The notes: generated from the sequence alone by a model not told the origin. Shown: positions 8,828-16,927, numbered from the stretch's first letter. The stretch is 64,000 bases of DNA from Palsa-1233 sp031367105 (GCA_031367105.1 JANLPG010000129.1:35755-99754), one strand, 5' to 3'. A program made the numbers and translations.

Positions 8828-9933
8828 CGAGCGCCCGCCGCACCCATCCCGGTCGGGCCGGTACCAAGCATCAGTGTCTTGATCACCTTCCCCTGCTTCA
8901 CGTCGATGATCGAGAGCCAGCCATCGCGCGGGTTCATCCCCTGCATCCCGGTCATCCCCGGCATATGGTCGTGCGCGCTCTCACCCGGTTTCACGGCACC
9001 GGTGTTCTGGTTCACGACGAAGAGCAGCTTCCCGTCGCGACGCAGGATCAGGTCGTACGGCTGGGCCAGATCGCCCGTGATCGTGCGCCGCACCCTGCCG
9101 TGCTTCACATCGACCACGGCGACGGCATTTCCGCCGAACAGGGTCACGAAGACGGTCTTTCCATCGGCGCTGAACATCGGATCCCACGGCTTCCCTGCGA
9201 GCGGAATTTCGCGCACCGGGGTGAACGGAGGCGGTCGGGTCAGATCGAACACGAGCAACGTGTTGGAAAGTTCGCCTCCGACCACCATCGTCTTCCCGTC
9301 CGGGCTCTGGGCGAACTGCACCAGCGAGCGCGTCACTCCCGCGAGGGTCGTCAGGGTGACCTGTCCGGTCGCGGTGGCGACCGAGGCGATCCGGTTTTCC
9401 GCCAGCGAAGCCGTATGCACCCACTGCCCGTCGCGACTCGCCAGCAGCGCGTGCGGTCGGGGGAGCTGAATTTCCTGCGGTTCCAGCAGCGTGAAATCGG
9501 AGCGCCGGATCACCGCGAGTGACTTCGGAGGATTGACCGCCGTCATCGAGCGACCAACGTAGAGCGAATCGTGCATCGGGTCGAGCGCCAGCAGTCCCGG
9601 CGTCTCCATCTTCACCTGACCGACCACGTGGTTATTGCGGTCCAACTTCACGACGAGGCCGTCACCAATCAAGGAGACGTACCAGAAGGAGCCGTCCTGT
9701 TCCACCACAACGTGGTGCGGCTTGGCGTTGCCGGTGAAGCCCATCGTTTTCAAGTCAAGCACCGTGTCGATCGTCAACTTGAACTGGTCGACCACGGTGA
9801 TGGAGGCGCCAGACTGGTTCACGATGTAGAGCTTCGCCCCCGCCGGCGGAACGGGGGCCCCCGAAGGGGCCCCCGCGCCGAGACCGACCACTGCCGCGAG
9901 GAGCCCAGCAGATCGCGTCAGGAGCGCGATCAC
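8824..9933 (-). CDS. Exported YncE-like seven-bladed beta-propeller protein
   Basis: A 369-residue protein with a signal peptide (residues 1-22, MIALLTRSAGLLAAVVGLGAG-like). YVTN/cytochrome-d1-like propeller blades follow, each with a (K/G)-x-x-V-x-x-D/N-ending repeat such as LYIVNQSGASITVVDQFK and TVFVTLFGGNAVAVVDVK. Near the C-terminus lies a His/Met-rich loop, HDHMPGMTGMQGM, resembling copper-binding Met motifs. The coding sequence also carries a GC palindrome at 9853-9874. Four-base overlaps join it to both neighbours (ATGA at 8824-8827 and at 9930-9933). Function unknown; substrate sensing or metal binding outside the cytoplasm is a guess. Confidence 0.8.
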   Translation of the reverse strand: MIALLTRSAGLLAAVVGLGAGAPSGAPVPPAGAKLYIVNQSGASITVVDQFKLTIDTVLDLKTMGFTGNAKPHHVVVEQDGSFWYVSLIGDGLVVKLDRNNHVVGQVKMETPGLLALDPMHDSLYVGRSMTAVNPPKSLAVIRRSDFTLLEPQEIQLPRPHALLASRDGQWVHTASLAENRIASVATATGQVTLTTLAGVTRSLVQFAQSPDGKTMVVGGELSNTLLVFDLTRPPPFTPVREIPLAGKPWDPMFSADGKTVFVTLFGGNAVAVVDVKHGRVRRTITGDLAQPYDLILRRDGKLLFVVNQNTGAVKPGESAHDHMPGMTGMQGMNPRDGWLSIIDVKQGKVIKTLMLGTGPTGMGAAGAR

Positions 9934-12329
9934 GGGATTGCCTGGGTGCGGTCACGGATCAGGAAGATGCCCGTTTCCATATTGTTGATCAGGATCGCCC
10001 CGTTCTTGAAGAACGGATAGTTGTTCCAGCTACCGGAGAAGCCGGGGACGTTCTGCCCCGGCGCCACGTCGAAGAAGCCGACTTCGCGCGGCTTGATGGG
10101 ATCGGTGATGTCGATAATCCGCAGCCCGGCCATATAGTTCGACTGGTACATCCGGTTGCCCTTGACGTACAGATTGTGGTCGGACGCCTTGGTCGTGCCG
10201 AGGAACGGTCCCACGAACACGGGATCGTCGAGCTTGGCCATATCGAAGATCAGGGTGCGCGTGGCCTTGGCAGCGTCGCCCTTCCCGCTGGTCTCGTCAA
10301 GTTCGTCGTCGACGTAGAAGTAGCGCATATCCTCGGTCCACCATCCCTGGTGGGTGTAGCCAACATCGGGATAGGTCGCCCGCGAGAGGATCGCCGGGTT
10401 CTTCTTATCGGTGACATCCGTGATGGAGAGCGCCGTTTCGTTCGAGCCGACGCAAATCTCCTTCCCGGTGTAGCGTGTGTCGGGACCGTGGTACATCCGG
10501 CAGAGGCCGTCGTGGGTGTAGCCAGTGCCGGCACGCCCGGTCTTGGTGTCGGCAAAGCAACCGACGAAGACCGGGTGGAGCGGGTCGTGCATATCGATCA
10601 TATGGTAGCCGCCACCACAGGTCTCCCCGCCACCGTTGCTGCCCACGGCATAGGCGAACTGGGAGCCATCATTGGTCATGATGTCGTGAATGGAATACAG
10701 CGCGTCGTACCAGGCATCGGTCGTGAAGATTTGCGGCGTCTTGACCGCGCGCAGATGGTGGAGGTCGAAGATCTGGATGCCGTGGTGGCCCGCGCCGTCG
10801 GAGACGATCAGTGCGTAGTGACCAAGGGTCTTGATCTCCTTCCAGATGGCGACATTGGCGGTCGCCGGTTTCGGCAAGTCGCCGAGGTAGCGGGGATGGC
10901 TCGGATCACTGACGTCGATGTAGGAGGTTCCATCATTGCGGCCGATGATGGCGTAGTCCTTCCCAGTCTCCGGGTCGGTCCAGCCCCAGTTACCACTGAT
11001 CATCGTCCCTCGCTTCCCGCCGATTGCCGAGATCGGCATATAGGAGAGAATGCCGGTGTTGCCACATTCCCACTCCTTCGCCATCCCGTTGTCGCACTTC
11101 ACTTCGGCTCCGGCGATTGCCGCCCACTTGTCGACCACGGGCGGAAATGACGTCCCCTTCAGCATCCAGGCACCGGTGGGCGACTTCGCCAGGAACATCA
11201 CCGTGCCGAGTCCGCCGCCATCGCCGACCATTCCGATGATGGCGTTGTTGCCCGAGATGGCGAAGGCATTGCCAAACGTGCCGCGTGACGGAATGGAGTC
11301 GACCAGCAACTTGGTCATTCCGGTAAAATTGCCGTCCTTCCCGCGCGCAAGCCGGAAGATCCGGCCGACGCCAGCCTCGGCGGCGGGAGCTCCGATCCAG
11401 AGTTCCTTGTCGCCAATGGCGACCGAGGCACCGAAGCGCGACGCGCCACCTTCGAACGACGTAAAGGTCGCCTTCTCGGTCCAGGGGGCGTCCTTGCCCC
11501 GCTCGAACAGGACCGCGGAGCCGGCGAAGGTGTTGGCGGTCGGCGCGCCGGCGAGCAGCTGGTCGCCCCTCACGGTGACCGATGCGCCCAGTTGGGAGTT
11601 GTCGAGGATCCGGCGCCCGAGCAGCGCTGCCTCCTGTTTCCAGGTCCCCTCGGCACCCTTCACGAACGTGTAGATCTTCCCCTTCGACTCCCGGCCCGGC
11701 GCACCGACCGCGACCCGGTCGCCATCGATCGAGATCGCGGCGCCGAACTTGTCACCTGCGGCAGCGCCTCCCTCAGGCGTCAGCGTCCCGGCTGCGGTCC
11801 AACGTCCATCGGCGCCGCGACGGAAGAGGTAGACCGAGCCGCCTCCGGCTTCGCCCGGTGCGCCCACTAATGCCAGATCGCCACTGAGGGCCAGCGCCTG
11901 CCCGAAATTGGCGCGGGCCTTCTGGCCCACGTCGCCGATGACGCCGGCAGCGGTCCAGTTACCATCGGCGCCGCGGCGAAAGATCTGCACCGTGCCACGG
12001 CCGCTGTCGGCGGCGTTGAACGTCCCCACCTGACCCACCAGCAGCGTCACGCCATCGGTGGCCAGCGACACGCCGAAGCCGTCGCCAATCGCCCCGTTCG
12101 GGGCGCTCAGCTTGCCGGTGACTTTCCAGCCGGTCGGTAGCCGGCGGTAGAGGTGCACCGCACCCTGGCCACGCTGCGCCTCACCCACAAACGCTGCGTC
12201 GCCGTGGATCGCCACCGCCGCGCCGAAGCCAGCGAGACGGGGGCCGTCGGATCGGTCGGACGCGTGACTGACCGTTGCAAACACCGTCACGGCGCAGGAA
12301 AGCGTCGCGAAGGAGATTACTCGCTTCAT
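9930..12329 (-). CDS. Exported choice-of-anchor B family protein (FG-GAP plus LVIVD-type propellers)
   Basis: A 799-residue exported protein with a signal peptide (cleavage near SHAS, residues 20-24). The N-terminal half (about 30-390) has seven FG-GAP-like blades marked by repeated FGAAVAI, FGVSLA, FGQALAL and FGASVAI units. The C-terminal half (about 420-790) matches the choice-of-anchor B family: SIHDIMTNDGSQFAYAVGSN, TCGGGYHMIDMHDPLHP, VGYTHQGWWTEDMRYFYVDD and a final GFSGSWNNYPFFKNGAILIN. Such proteins are usually surface-attached by variable C-terminal anchors; here no sorting domain is evident. It is the first gene of the three-propeller operon. ATG start at 12329. Confidence 0.82.
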   Translation of the reverse strand: MKRVISFATLSCAVTVFATVSHASDRSDGPRLAGFGAAVAIHGDAAFVGEAQRGQGAVHLYRRLPTGWKVTGKLSAPNGAIGDGFGVSLATDGVTLLVGQVGTFNAADSGRGTVQIFRRGADGNWTAAGVIGDVGQKARANFGQALALSGDLALVGAPGEAGGGSVYLFRRGADGRWTAAGTLTPEGGAAAGDKFGAAISIDGDRVAVGAPGRESKGKIYTFVKGAEGTWKQEAALLGRRILDNSQLGASVTVRGDQLLAGAPTANTFAGSAVLFERGKDAPWTEKATFTSFEGGASRFGASVAIGDKELWIGAPAAEAGVGRIFRLARGKDGNFTGMTKLLVDSIPSRGTFGNAFAISGNNAIIGMVGDGGGLGTVMFLAKSPTGAWMLKGTSFPPVVDKWAAIAGAEVKCDNGMAKEWECGNTGILSYMPISAIGGKRGTMISGNWGWTDPETGKDYAIIGRNDGTSYIDVSDPSHPRYLGDLPKPATANVAIWKEIKTLGHYALIVSDGAGHHGIQIFDLHHLRAVKTPQIFTTDAWYDALYSIHDIMTNDGSQFAYAVGSNGGGETCGGGYHMIDMHDPLHPVFVGCFADTKTGRAGTGYTHDGLCRMYHGPDTRYTGKEICVGSNETALSITDVTDKKNPAILSRATYPDVGYTHQGWWTEDMRYFYVDDELDETSGKGDAAKATRTLIFDMAKLDDPVFVGPFLGTTKASDHNLYVKGNRMYQSNYMAGLRIIDITDPIKPREVGFFDVAPGQNVPGFSGSWNNYPFFKNGAILINNMETGIFLIRDRTQAIP

Positions 12330-12363
12330 GGAGGTCCTCGTACGGGTTGAAAGGGAGATCTTG

Positions 12364-12369
12364 AGTATA
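12364..12369 (-). promoter_or_regulatory. Putative -10 element TATACT for the beta-propeller operon
   Basis: On the minus strand TATACT lies about 35 bases before the ATG at 12329, inside the 182-base divergent gap. The -35 position shows only a weak CTTCCC. This is the only near-consensus -10 hexamer I see on that side of the gap. Confidence 0.35.
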
Positions 12370-12486
12370 GTGTCCCCACTCAGGGCGGGAAGATCGTGGT
12401 TCTCTACGGAACGCTACCCGGGGGGTTTCGGGGCTGGAGGCGAAGATTCGACCCGCTCCAGCTGGCGCGTTATTGTTGGGGTGTCA

Positions 12487-12496
12487 CCCCCCCCCC
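12487..12496 (+). repeat. C10 homopolymer just upstream of the HD-GYP gene
   Basis: Ten consecutive C residues end six bases before the GGAG Shine-Dalgarno (12503-12506) of the gene starting at 12512. Length changes would alter promoter-to-start spacing or leader structure without touching the protein. Confidence 0.8.
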
Positions 12497-12511
12497 GCCC
12501 TTGGAGCCCCA

Positions 12512-13630
12512 ATGACATCCCCAACGATCGTCGACCCGCTCGCTCCCCGGGGGCCACTCGACTCCGAGGAGGGGAGCGTCATCACCACCCTCATCGTCGA
12601 CGACGAGGGATCGGTCCGCGACGCACTGGCGAAGTTCCTGACCGCGATCGGCCACGAAGTCGTCACCGCCAGCGACAGTGCCGGCGCCATTGCCGAGATT
12701 CGCCGCCGCAAGATCGCCTGCATTCTGCTGGATGTCCGGCTCCCCGACGCCTCGGGGCTCGATCTCGTCCCGGTGATCCTCGAACAGGAGCCGTTCGCGG
12801 CGATCCTGATGCTCACCGCGGTGAACGACGCCCATTCCGCGGCCCTCTGTATGCAGCGCGGCGCAATGGACTACCTCGTCAAGCCGGTCGACCTCCCCGA
12901 TCTCCAGCGGGCCATCGTCCGGGCCCTCGCCCGTCGGCGCGAGACCATCGAGCAGGCGCAGACCCAGGCGTGGCTGCGGCAGGAGATCGTCCAGCGCGGG
13001 GCCGACCTGCGTCGCGAGCGAAGCAATCTCGAACGCATCTCGGTGGCGACACTTGAGGCGCTGGTCAATGCCCTCGAAGCGAAGGATGCCTACCTCCGCG
13101 GTCACTCGGCGCGGGTGGCTGACCTCTCGGCGATGGTGGCCGCGGAGCTGGGGCTGGGTGATGAGCAGATCGAGATGGTGCGCACCGCCGGCCGACTGCA
13201 CGACATCGGGAAGATCGGCATCCGGGATGAGGTCATCAACAAGAAGGGACCGCTCACCGATGTTGAGTTCGAGCACGTCAAGAGCCACGTCGCCATCGGC
13301 GCCCAGATCCTGGCACCGCTGACCCACCTGCGCGAGGTGATTGCCTTCGTGCGGTCGCACCACGAGCGTGCGGATGGCACCGGCTATCCCGACGGTCTCG
13401 CGACCAGCGCGATTCCCATCGGCGCCAGGATCCTCGGCGCTGCCGAGATTTACGATGCCCTCACTACCGCACGACCCTATCAGGAAAAGATGACGCCCGA
13501 TGAGGCCGTTGCCCGGATGCGCGACCTGGTCGGCACCGCGATCGACGCCGACGTCCATCGCGCCCTTTCGGCGGTCGTGGCGCGGCGGAAGACGCTGACG
13601 TTCCTGGATGACAGGACGCTGACAGACTGA
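12512..13630 (+). CDS. Response regulator with HD-GYP domain, probable c-di-GMP phosphodiesterase
   Basis: A 372-residue cytoplasmic protein. The receiver domain (about 25-140) carries acidic residues in IVDDEG and the phospho-acceptor D74 in LLDVRLPD. A helical linker follows, then an HD-GYP domain (about 185-365) with HSARVADLS, the metal pair HDIGKIG, the HVAIGAQIL region and HHERADGTGYPDGL, which contains the GYP triad. HD-GYP domains hydrolyse cyclic di-GMP, so this should lower c-di-GMP on phosphorylation. No partner kinase is adjacent. The ATG at 12512 is chosen because GGAG lies five bases upstream; a longer in-frame extension lacks such a site and would be translated through the C10 tract. 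Confidence 0.9.
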   Translation: MTSPTIVDPLAPRGPLDSEEGSVITTLIVDDEGSVRDALAKFLTAIGHEVVTASDSAGAIAEIRRRKIACILLDVRLPDASGLDLVPVILEQEPFAAILMLTAVNDAHSAALCMQRGAMDYLVKPVDLPDLQRAIVRALARRRETIEQAQTQAWLRQEIVQRGADLRRERSNLERISVATLEALVNALEAKDAYLRGHSARVADLSAMVAAELGLGDEQIEMVRTAGRLHDIGKIGIRDEVINKKGPLTDVEFEHVKSHVAIGAQILAPLTHLREVIAFVRSHHERADGTGYPDGLATSAIPIGARILGAAEIYDALTTARPYQEKMTPDEAVARMRDLVGTAIDADVHRALSAVVARRKTLTFLDDRTLTD

Positions 13631-13660
13631 CCACCGATGGGCTACAGGCGGCCAAAGCTT

Positions 13661-13781
13661 GTCATCCTGAGCGTAGCGGCCGCAGGCCGCGCAGTCGAAG
13701 GATCGTCGGGCCGCCCAGCCGCACAAGTCGAGACCTCTCGCTTGGGAGATGCCGAGGATCCTTCGCTACGCTCAGGATGAC
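13661..13781. repeat. REP-like inverted pair GTCATCCTGAGCG...
   Basis: GTCATCCTGAGCGTAGCG at 13661-13678 is repeated exactly in inverse orientation at 13764-13781. The left copy has a 16-base GC-rich insert before the terminal GAAGGATC; the right copy runs straight into GAAGGATCCT. The arms face each other around an 80-base spacer, between convergent genes. This sequence family (GTCATCCTGAGCGAAGCGAAGGATC) is a dispersed extragenic repeat of several GC-rich phyla. Confidence 0.75.
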
Positions 13782-13789
13782 ACTCAAAA

Positions 13790-13831
13790 CATCATCCACC
13801 ATCCACCATCCATCATCCATCATCCACCATC
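13790..13831 (-). repeat. ATCATCCACC/ATCCATC microsatellite between convergent genes
   Basis: About four degenerate units of CATCATCCACCATC run up to the stop codon of the M48 gene. Read on the minus strand this is GGATGATGGATGGTGG, the motif also found at 6905-6934. Confidence 0.65.
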
Positions 13832-14836
13832 CTACTCAAACGCCATCCCCCGCAGCCTCGTGATCCGCTCCTCGATCGGCGGATGCGATGCCAGCAGGTT
13901 GCCGACGACTCCGCTGAGTCGCGAGAATCGCCCGTCGCCGGGATCCACGATGCAGAGATGGGCGGCCCCACGGCCGACGGCGCGCGTTGGCGTGCGGGCA
14001 TTGTCGAGCTTGGCGAGGGCACTGGCCAGCGCCGAGGGATTCCGGGTGTACTGTGCCGCGGTGGCATCGGCCAGGAATTCGCGCTTGCGGGAGATTGCCA
14101 TCGCCATCAGCCGCGAGAGCAACGGCGCCAGCAGCAGGGTCACCAACCAGAGGACCAGCACCACCAGCGCCACCGGGAGGTTCTTCGAGCCGCGCCGCCC
14201 GACCGCGCTCACCACACCGCCGCCGGCCCGTCCACTGTGCCAGAGGAAGCGGCCAAACCCATCCGACAGCAGGGCAATCGAGCCGACCATCGCTGCCACC
14301 AGCGTCAGCAGTTGGGTATCGTAGCGGGCGATGTGCCCCATCTCGTGCGCGACCACCGCCTGCAATTCGTCACGGTCGAGCAGCGTCAGCAGCCCGTCGG
14401 TCACCGCCAGCGAAGCGTGCCCGGGGTCGCGACCGGTGGCGAAGGCGTTCGGGTCATCATCGGGCACGAGATAGAGCTTCGGCCGCGGTTGCCCCGACGC
14501 GATCACCATCTCGTCGACCACATTGACCAACCGCTGTTGCCCCTCGGTGGCCGGATGGATCAACTCCATCGCGTGCGTCGACCAGAGGACCTGTCGATCG
14601 CCATACACCCAGGAGACCCACGCGAAGCCGGACGCGATCAGCGTCACGGCGATACCGACAAACGGCACGACGTGATGGTAATTGTTGGCGGGAGCATCGC
14701 CGGTGGCGAGGTACAGTGCGATGTCGCCACCGAACCCTGCCCACGCGAAGAAGACGACGAAGCCGATCAGCAGCCACGACGACTTTCGCCGGTTCGATTC
14801 CTGCTGCGCGAAGAGGTTGCGCGGAGCACTATCCAC
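13832..14836 (-). CDS. M48 family (HtpX-like) membrane metalloprotease
   Basis: A 334-residue inner-membrane zinc protease. Two helices occupy residues 20-80, the active-site motif HEMGH is at 164-168 (AVVAHEMGHIARYDTQ), two further helices lie near 172-190 and 210-230, and the third zinc ligand is the Glu of KREFLADATAA. The final SHPPIEERITRLRGM is the conserved M48B tail. HtpX-type proteases degrade misfolded membrane proteins. The gene follows lemA by nine bases; LemA next to M48 proteases is a widespread pairing. Start is GTG at 14836. Confidence 0.88.
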   Translation of the reverse strand: MDSAPRNLFAQQESNRRKSSWLLIGFVVFFAWAGFGGDIALYLATGDAPANNYHHVVPFVGIAVTLIASGFAWVSWVYGDRQVLWSTHAMELIHPATEGQQRLVNVVDEMVIASGQPRPKLYLVPDDDPNAFATGRDPGHASLAVTDGLLTLLDRDELQAVVAHEMGHIARYDTQLLTLVAAMVGSIALLSDGFGRFLWHSGRAGGGVVSAVGRRGSKNLPVALVVLVLWLVTLLLAPLLSRLMAMAISRKREFLADATAAQYTRNPSALASALAKLDNARTPTRAVGRGAAHLCIVDPGDGRFSRLSGVVGNLLASHPPIEERITRLRGMAFE

Positions 14837-14845
14837 GAACGGTGA

Positions 14846-15406
14846 TCAGCGCAGCGAGATGTCGGCCTTGGGGACGTCACGCTCTCCAGGTTCGGTGATC
14901 TCCCAGAGCTCGGCCGGAGTGGCCTTGGCGATTCCGGCGACGAGGTTGGTCGGGAATTGCTGTTGCGCCACGTTGTACTGCGTCGCAGCGTCGTTGTAGT
15001 GCTGTCGCGCGAAGGCGATCTTGTTTTCCGTCGACGTCAACTCCTCCTGCAGTTGCGACACATTGCCGAGCGATTTGAGGTCGGGATAGGCCTCAGCCAC
15101 CGCGAAGAGACGCCCGAGTGCCTGCGTCAATGCTCCCTCCGCCTGCGCGGTTGCCGCCACGCCAGTCGCCGCCACCGCCTTCGTCCGGGCGGAGATGACC
15201 GCCTCGAGCGTCTCGCGCTCGAACTGCAGCGCCCCCTTCACCGTGTCGACCAGATTGGGGATCAGGTCGTGGCGACGCTTCAGTTGCACGTCGATCTGCT
15301 TCCAGGCGTTGGCGACCTGACCCTTGAGGGCGATCAATTTGTTGTACGCCCCGATCATCCAGAGCACCAGGACGGCGACGACCACCATCAGGACAATGCC
15401 GCTCAT
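14846..15406 (-). CDS. lemA: LemA family protein
   Basis: A 186-residue protein with an N-terminal membrane helix (residues 3-20) followed by the helical LemA domain: YNKLIALKGQVANAWKQIDV, QLKRRHDLIPNLVDTVKG, then FPTNLVAGIAKATPAELW. All conserved blocks are present and the length is normal. LemA function is poorly defined; it is repeatedly linked to HtpX-type proteases and membrane stress. The ATG start (15406) has Shine-Dalgarno AGGAG and overlaps the stop of the MerR-like gene (ATGA), so the three genes form one operon. Confidence 0.9.
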   Translation of the reverse strand: MSGIVLMVVVAVLVLWMIGAYNKLIALKGQVANAWKQIDVQLKRRHDLIPNLVDTVKGALQFERETLEAVISARTKAVAATGVAATAQAEGALTQALGRLFAVAEAYPDLKSLGNVSQLQEELTSTENKIAFARQHYNDAATQYNVAQQQFPTNLVAGIAKATPAELWEITEPGERDVPKADISLR

Positions 15407-15981
15407 GACGACTCCTGCGAAGGGAGGTGGGTGAGCCCGGATAGTTGACTGACAACAGTGCCAAGACGCGCGCGGTCGGCGAGGAGTGGATGACCGGCGG
15501 CCAGGTGTAATTCGACCCCTTCACCGACTGGAAGGCGATACCACTCGCTGCCGGGCGGAGCCGTTGCGACCGACGGTGGCGAGCTGTCGCGCACCAGTCG
15601 TGGCCGGAAGAATGTCGGCCCCAATCGGTCGGCAACCTCTCGTTCGAGGGCGCGCTCGCCGAGTCGCGCGCGCGTCGCAGCGATGGCGTCGAGCGTTTCA
15701 CCGCTCTGCTGCGCCAGTCGAGCGGCCAGCAGCTCCACCAGGTGACGGTACCCCCAGGAGGAGCCCGCGCCCTTGCCATACGGCGGGTGGATCACCCCTC
15801 GTGACACCCAGTACCGGAGCGTCCGCTCTGTCGTCGGCTTTCCTGCGGTGGCAATCGTCGCCGCCAACAACTCATCGACGAGTGCGAGGAGTTCCGCCAG
15901 ACGCCATGGCGCCGCACCCTGGTAGCGGCGCAACGCGCTGACGGCATCGGTTCTGGTGGTCGTGGTCGTGGTCGTGGTCAC
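15403..15981 (-). CDS. MerR-like winged-helix regulator with poly-Thr N-terminus
   Basis: About 192 residues from a GTG at 15981. The core (about residues 40-90) is a MerR-type DNA-binding domain: TTERTLRYWVSRGVIHPP, GSSWGYRHLVELLAARLAQQ. The C-terminal part (about 100-190) is unfamiliar and has no cysteine or metal motif, so a classic metal-sensing MerR is unlikely. The N-terminus is a run of eight threonines from a GTGGTC hexanucleotide repeat, so the true start is hard to fix; no ATG lies between it and the HTH. It heads the operon with lemA and the M48 gene and is likely their regulator. It is divergent from the pseudopilin gene. Confidence 0.7.
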   Translation of the reverse strand: MTTTTTTTTRTDAVSALRRYQGAAPWRLAELLALVDELLAATIATAGKPTTERTLRYWVSRGVIHPPYGKGAGSSWGYRHLVELLAARLAQQSGETLDAIAATRARLGERALEREVADRLGPTFFRPRLVRDSSPPSVATAPPGSEWYRLPVGEGVELHLAAGHPLLADRARLGTVVSQLSGLTHLPSQESS

Positions 15982-16050
15982 GCGGAGAAACGTCGCGCCC
16001 CGCGTTCGCGCGCGCCAGCGGGAGGCGGCAGGCGAGACGATCCTGTACCG

Positions 16051-16476
16051 ATGCGTCGCGGCCTCTCGCTCACCGAATTGCTCCTCGTCGTGGTCCTGAT
16101 CGGACTCCTGGGCCTGATCGCGGTGCCCCGGATCGCCGCCCTGCACGACGGTGCCCGGCTCCGCACGGAGAGCTTCCGGCTGGTCGCTGCGGTGGACTAT
16201 GCCCGCGGTACTGCCGTGCGCCTGGGGACCACGTCCCGCCTCACGCTGAGTGACCTCAGCTATATCGTGGCGGCTGCACCAGCCGACACACTGACCGAGG
16301 TCTGGCGCGCCCCCGGTCCAGCGTCCAATTCCGTCCGGATCAGTGGCGCCGGGGCACCGATCCTCTTCGGGTCATCCGGGATTGCAGTCGGTGCATCGAA
16401 TCGTACCCTGTTGCTCACCCGGGGGGGCGTCTCGAGGCGGATAATCCTCTCCCGATTGGGGCGGATCACCTGGTAG
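16051..16476 (+). CDS. GspH/FimT-type pseudopilin
   Basis: A 141-residue type IV pilin-like protein. The prepilin peptidase site is at the very start, RRG/LSLTELLLVVVLIGLLG, with Glu5 of the mature protein present, followed by the hydrophobic alpha-1N helix and a beta-rich C-terminal domain with GspH-like strands (SRLTLSDLSYIVAA, RTLLLTRGGVSRRIILS). No other pilus assembly gene is nearby, so it must rely on a machine encoded elsewhere. Its 3' end overlaps the convergent Fis-type gene by 11 bases. Confidence 0.8.
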   Translation: MRRGLSLTELLLVVVLIGLLGLIAVPRIAALHDGARLRTESFRLVAAVDYARGTAVRLGTTSRLTLSDLSYIVAAAPADTLTEVWRAPGPASNSVRISGAGAPILFGSSGIAVGASNRTLLLTRGGVSRRIILSRLGRITW

Positions 16477-16798
16477 CCTGCAGCCCGTACTTCCTCACCT
16501 TGGCAAGCAAGGTTGACCGCGCGATGCCAAGGAGCAGCGAGGCCTGGCGCTTATTGCCACCGGTGAACCGCAAGGTGGCGGCGAGGTGGCGCGCCTCGGC
16601 CCCGTCGAGCGACTCCGGTGTCGGCTGGGCAGTGCCCTCGCTCACCACAAAATCGGGACCGGCCGACACGCCCGCGGGGAGCTCGCGCGGGTCGTCGGAC
16701 AGCACCACGTGGCCTGCGGCCTGGAGCGCCGAGCGAAGGGTCGCGACGTCGTCGCGGTCGGGGTTGGCCACCAGCAGCCGGATGTGGAGGGAGCGCAC
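16466..16798 (-). CDS. Mini transcription regulator: partial receiver-like domain plus Fis-type HTH
   Basis: A 110-residue protein. Residues 6-35 look like the first beta-alpha-beta unit of a receiver domain (LHIRLLVANPDRDDVATLRSAL) but the phospho-acceptor strand and the rest are missing. Residues about 65-108 are a Fis/NtrC-type C-terminal HTH: AEARHLAATLRFTGGNKRQA, then SLLLGIARSTLLAKVRKYGL. There is no AAA+ sigma54 domain. It resembles small PrrA/ActR-like regulators cut down to the DNA-binding tail. GTG start at 16798. It overlaps the pseudopilin gene at the 3' ends; whether it controls it is unknown. Confidence 0.7.
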   Translation of the reverse strand: MRSLHIRLLVANPDRDDVATLRSALQAAGHVVLSDDPRELPAGVSAGPDFVVSEGTAQPTPESLDGAEARHLAATLRFTGGNKRQASLLLGIARSTLLAKVRKYGLQATR

Positions 16799-16927
16799 CG
16801 AGCGAAACTACTTCCCCGGACGCAGTCCGGCCAACCGACCGTGCTAAGGCAACCCCGGCGCCACGGTCGCCACGCGGTGGCACAGGCGGGCGTTACACTT
16901 CTCCCCGACCTCAACCCGACGCGACCG

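Noticed and set aside
6929..9469. An 846-codon open frame on the plus strand with repeated E-I-E-V-A-I-A-I-E-like motifs
   Set aside because: It is the exact antisense of the FG-GAP calcium loops; the repeats mirror DxDGDGxxD codons. No start site, signal or family match, while the minus-strand frame has a signal peptide and domain repeats.
13790..13831. CRISPR-like repeat array
   Set aside because: Units are 4-11 bases and have no spacers; a microsatellite, not an array.
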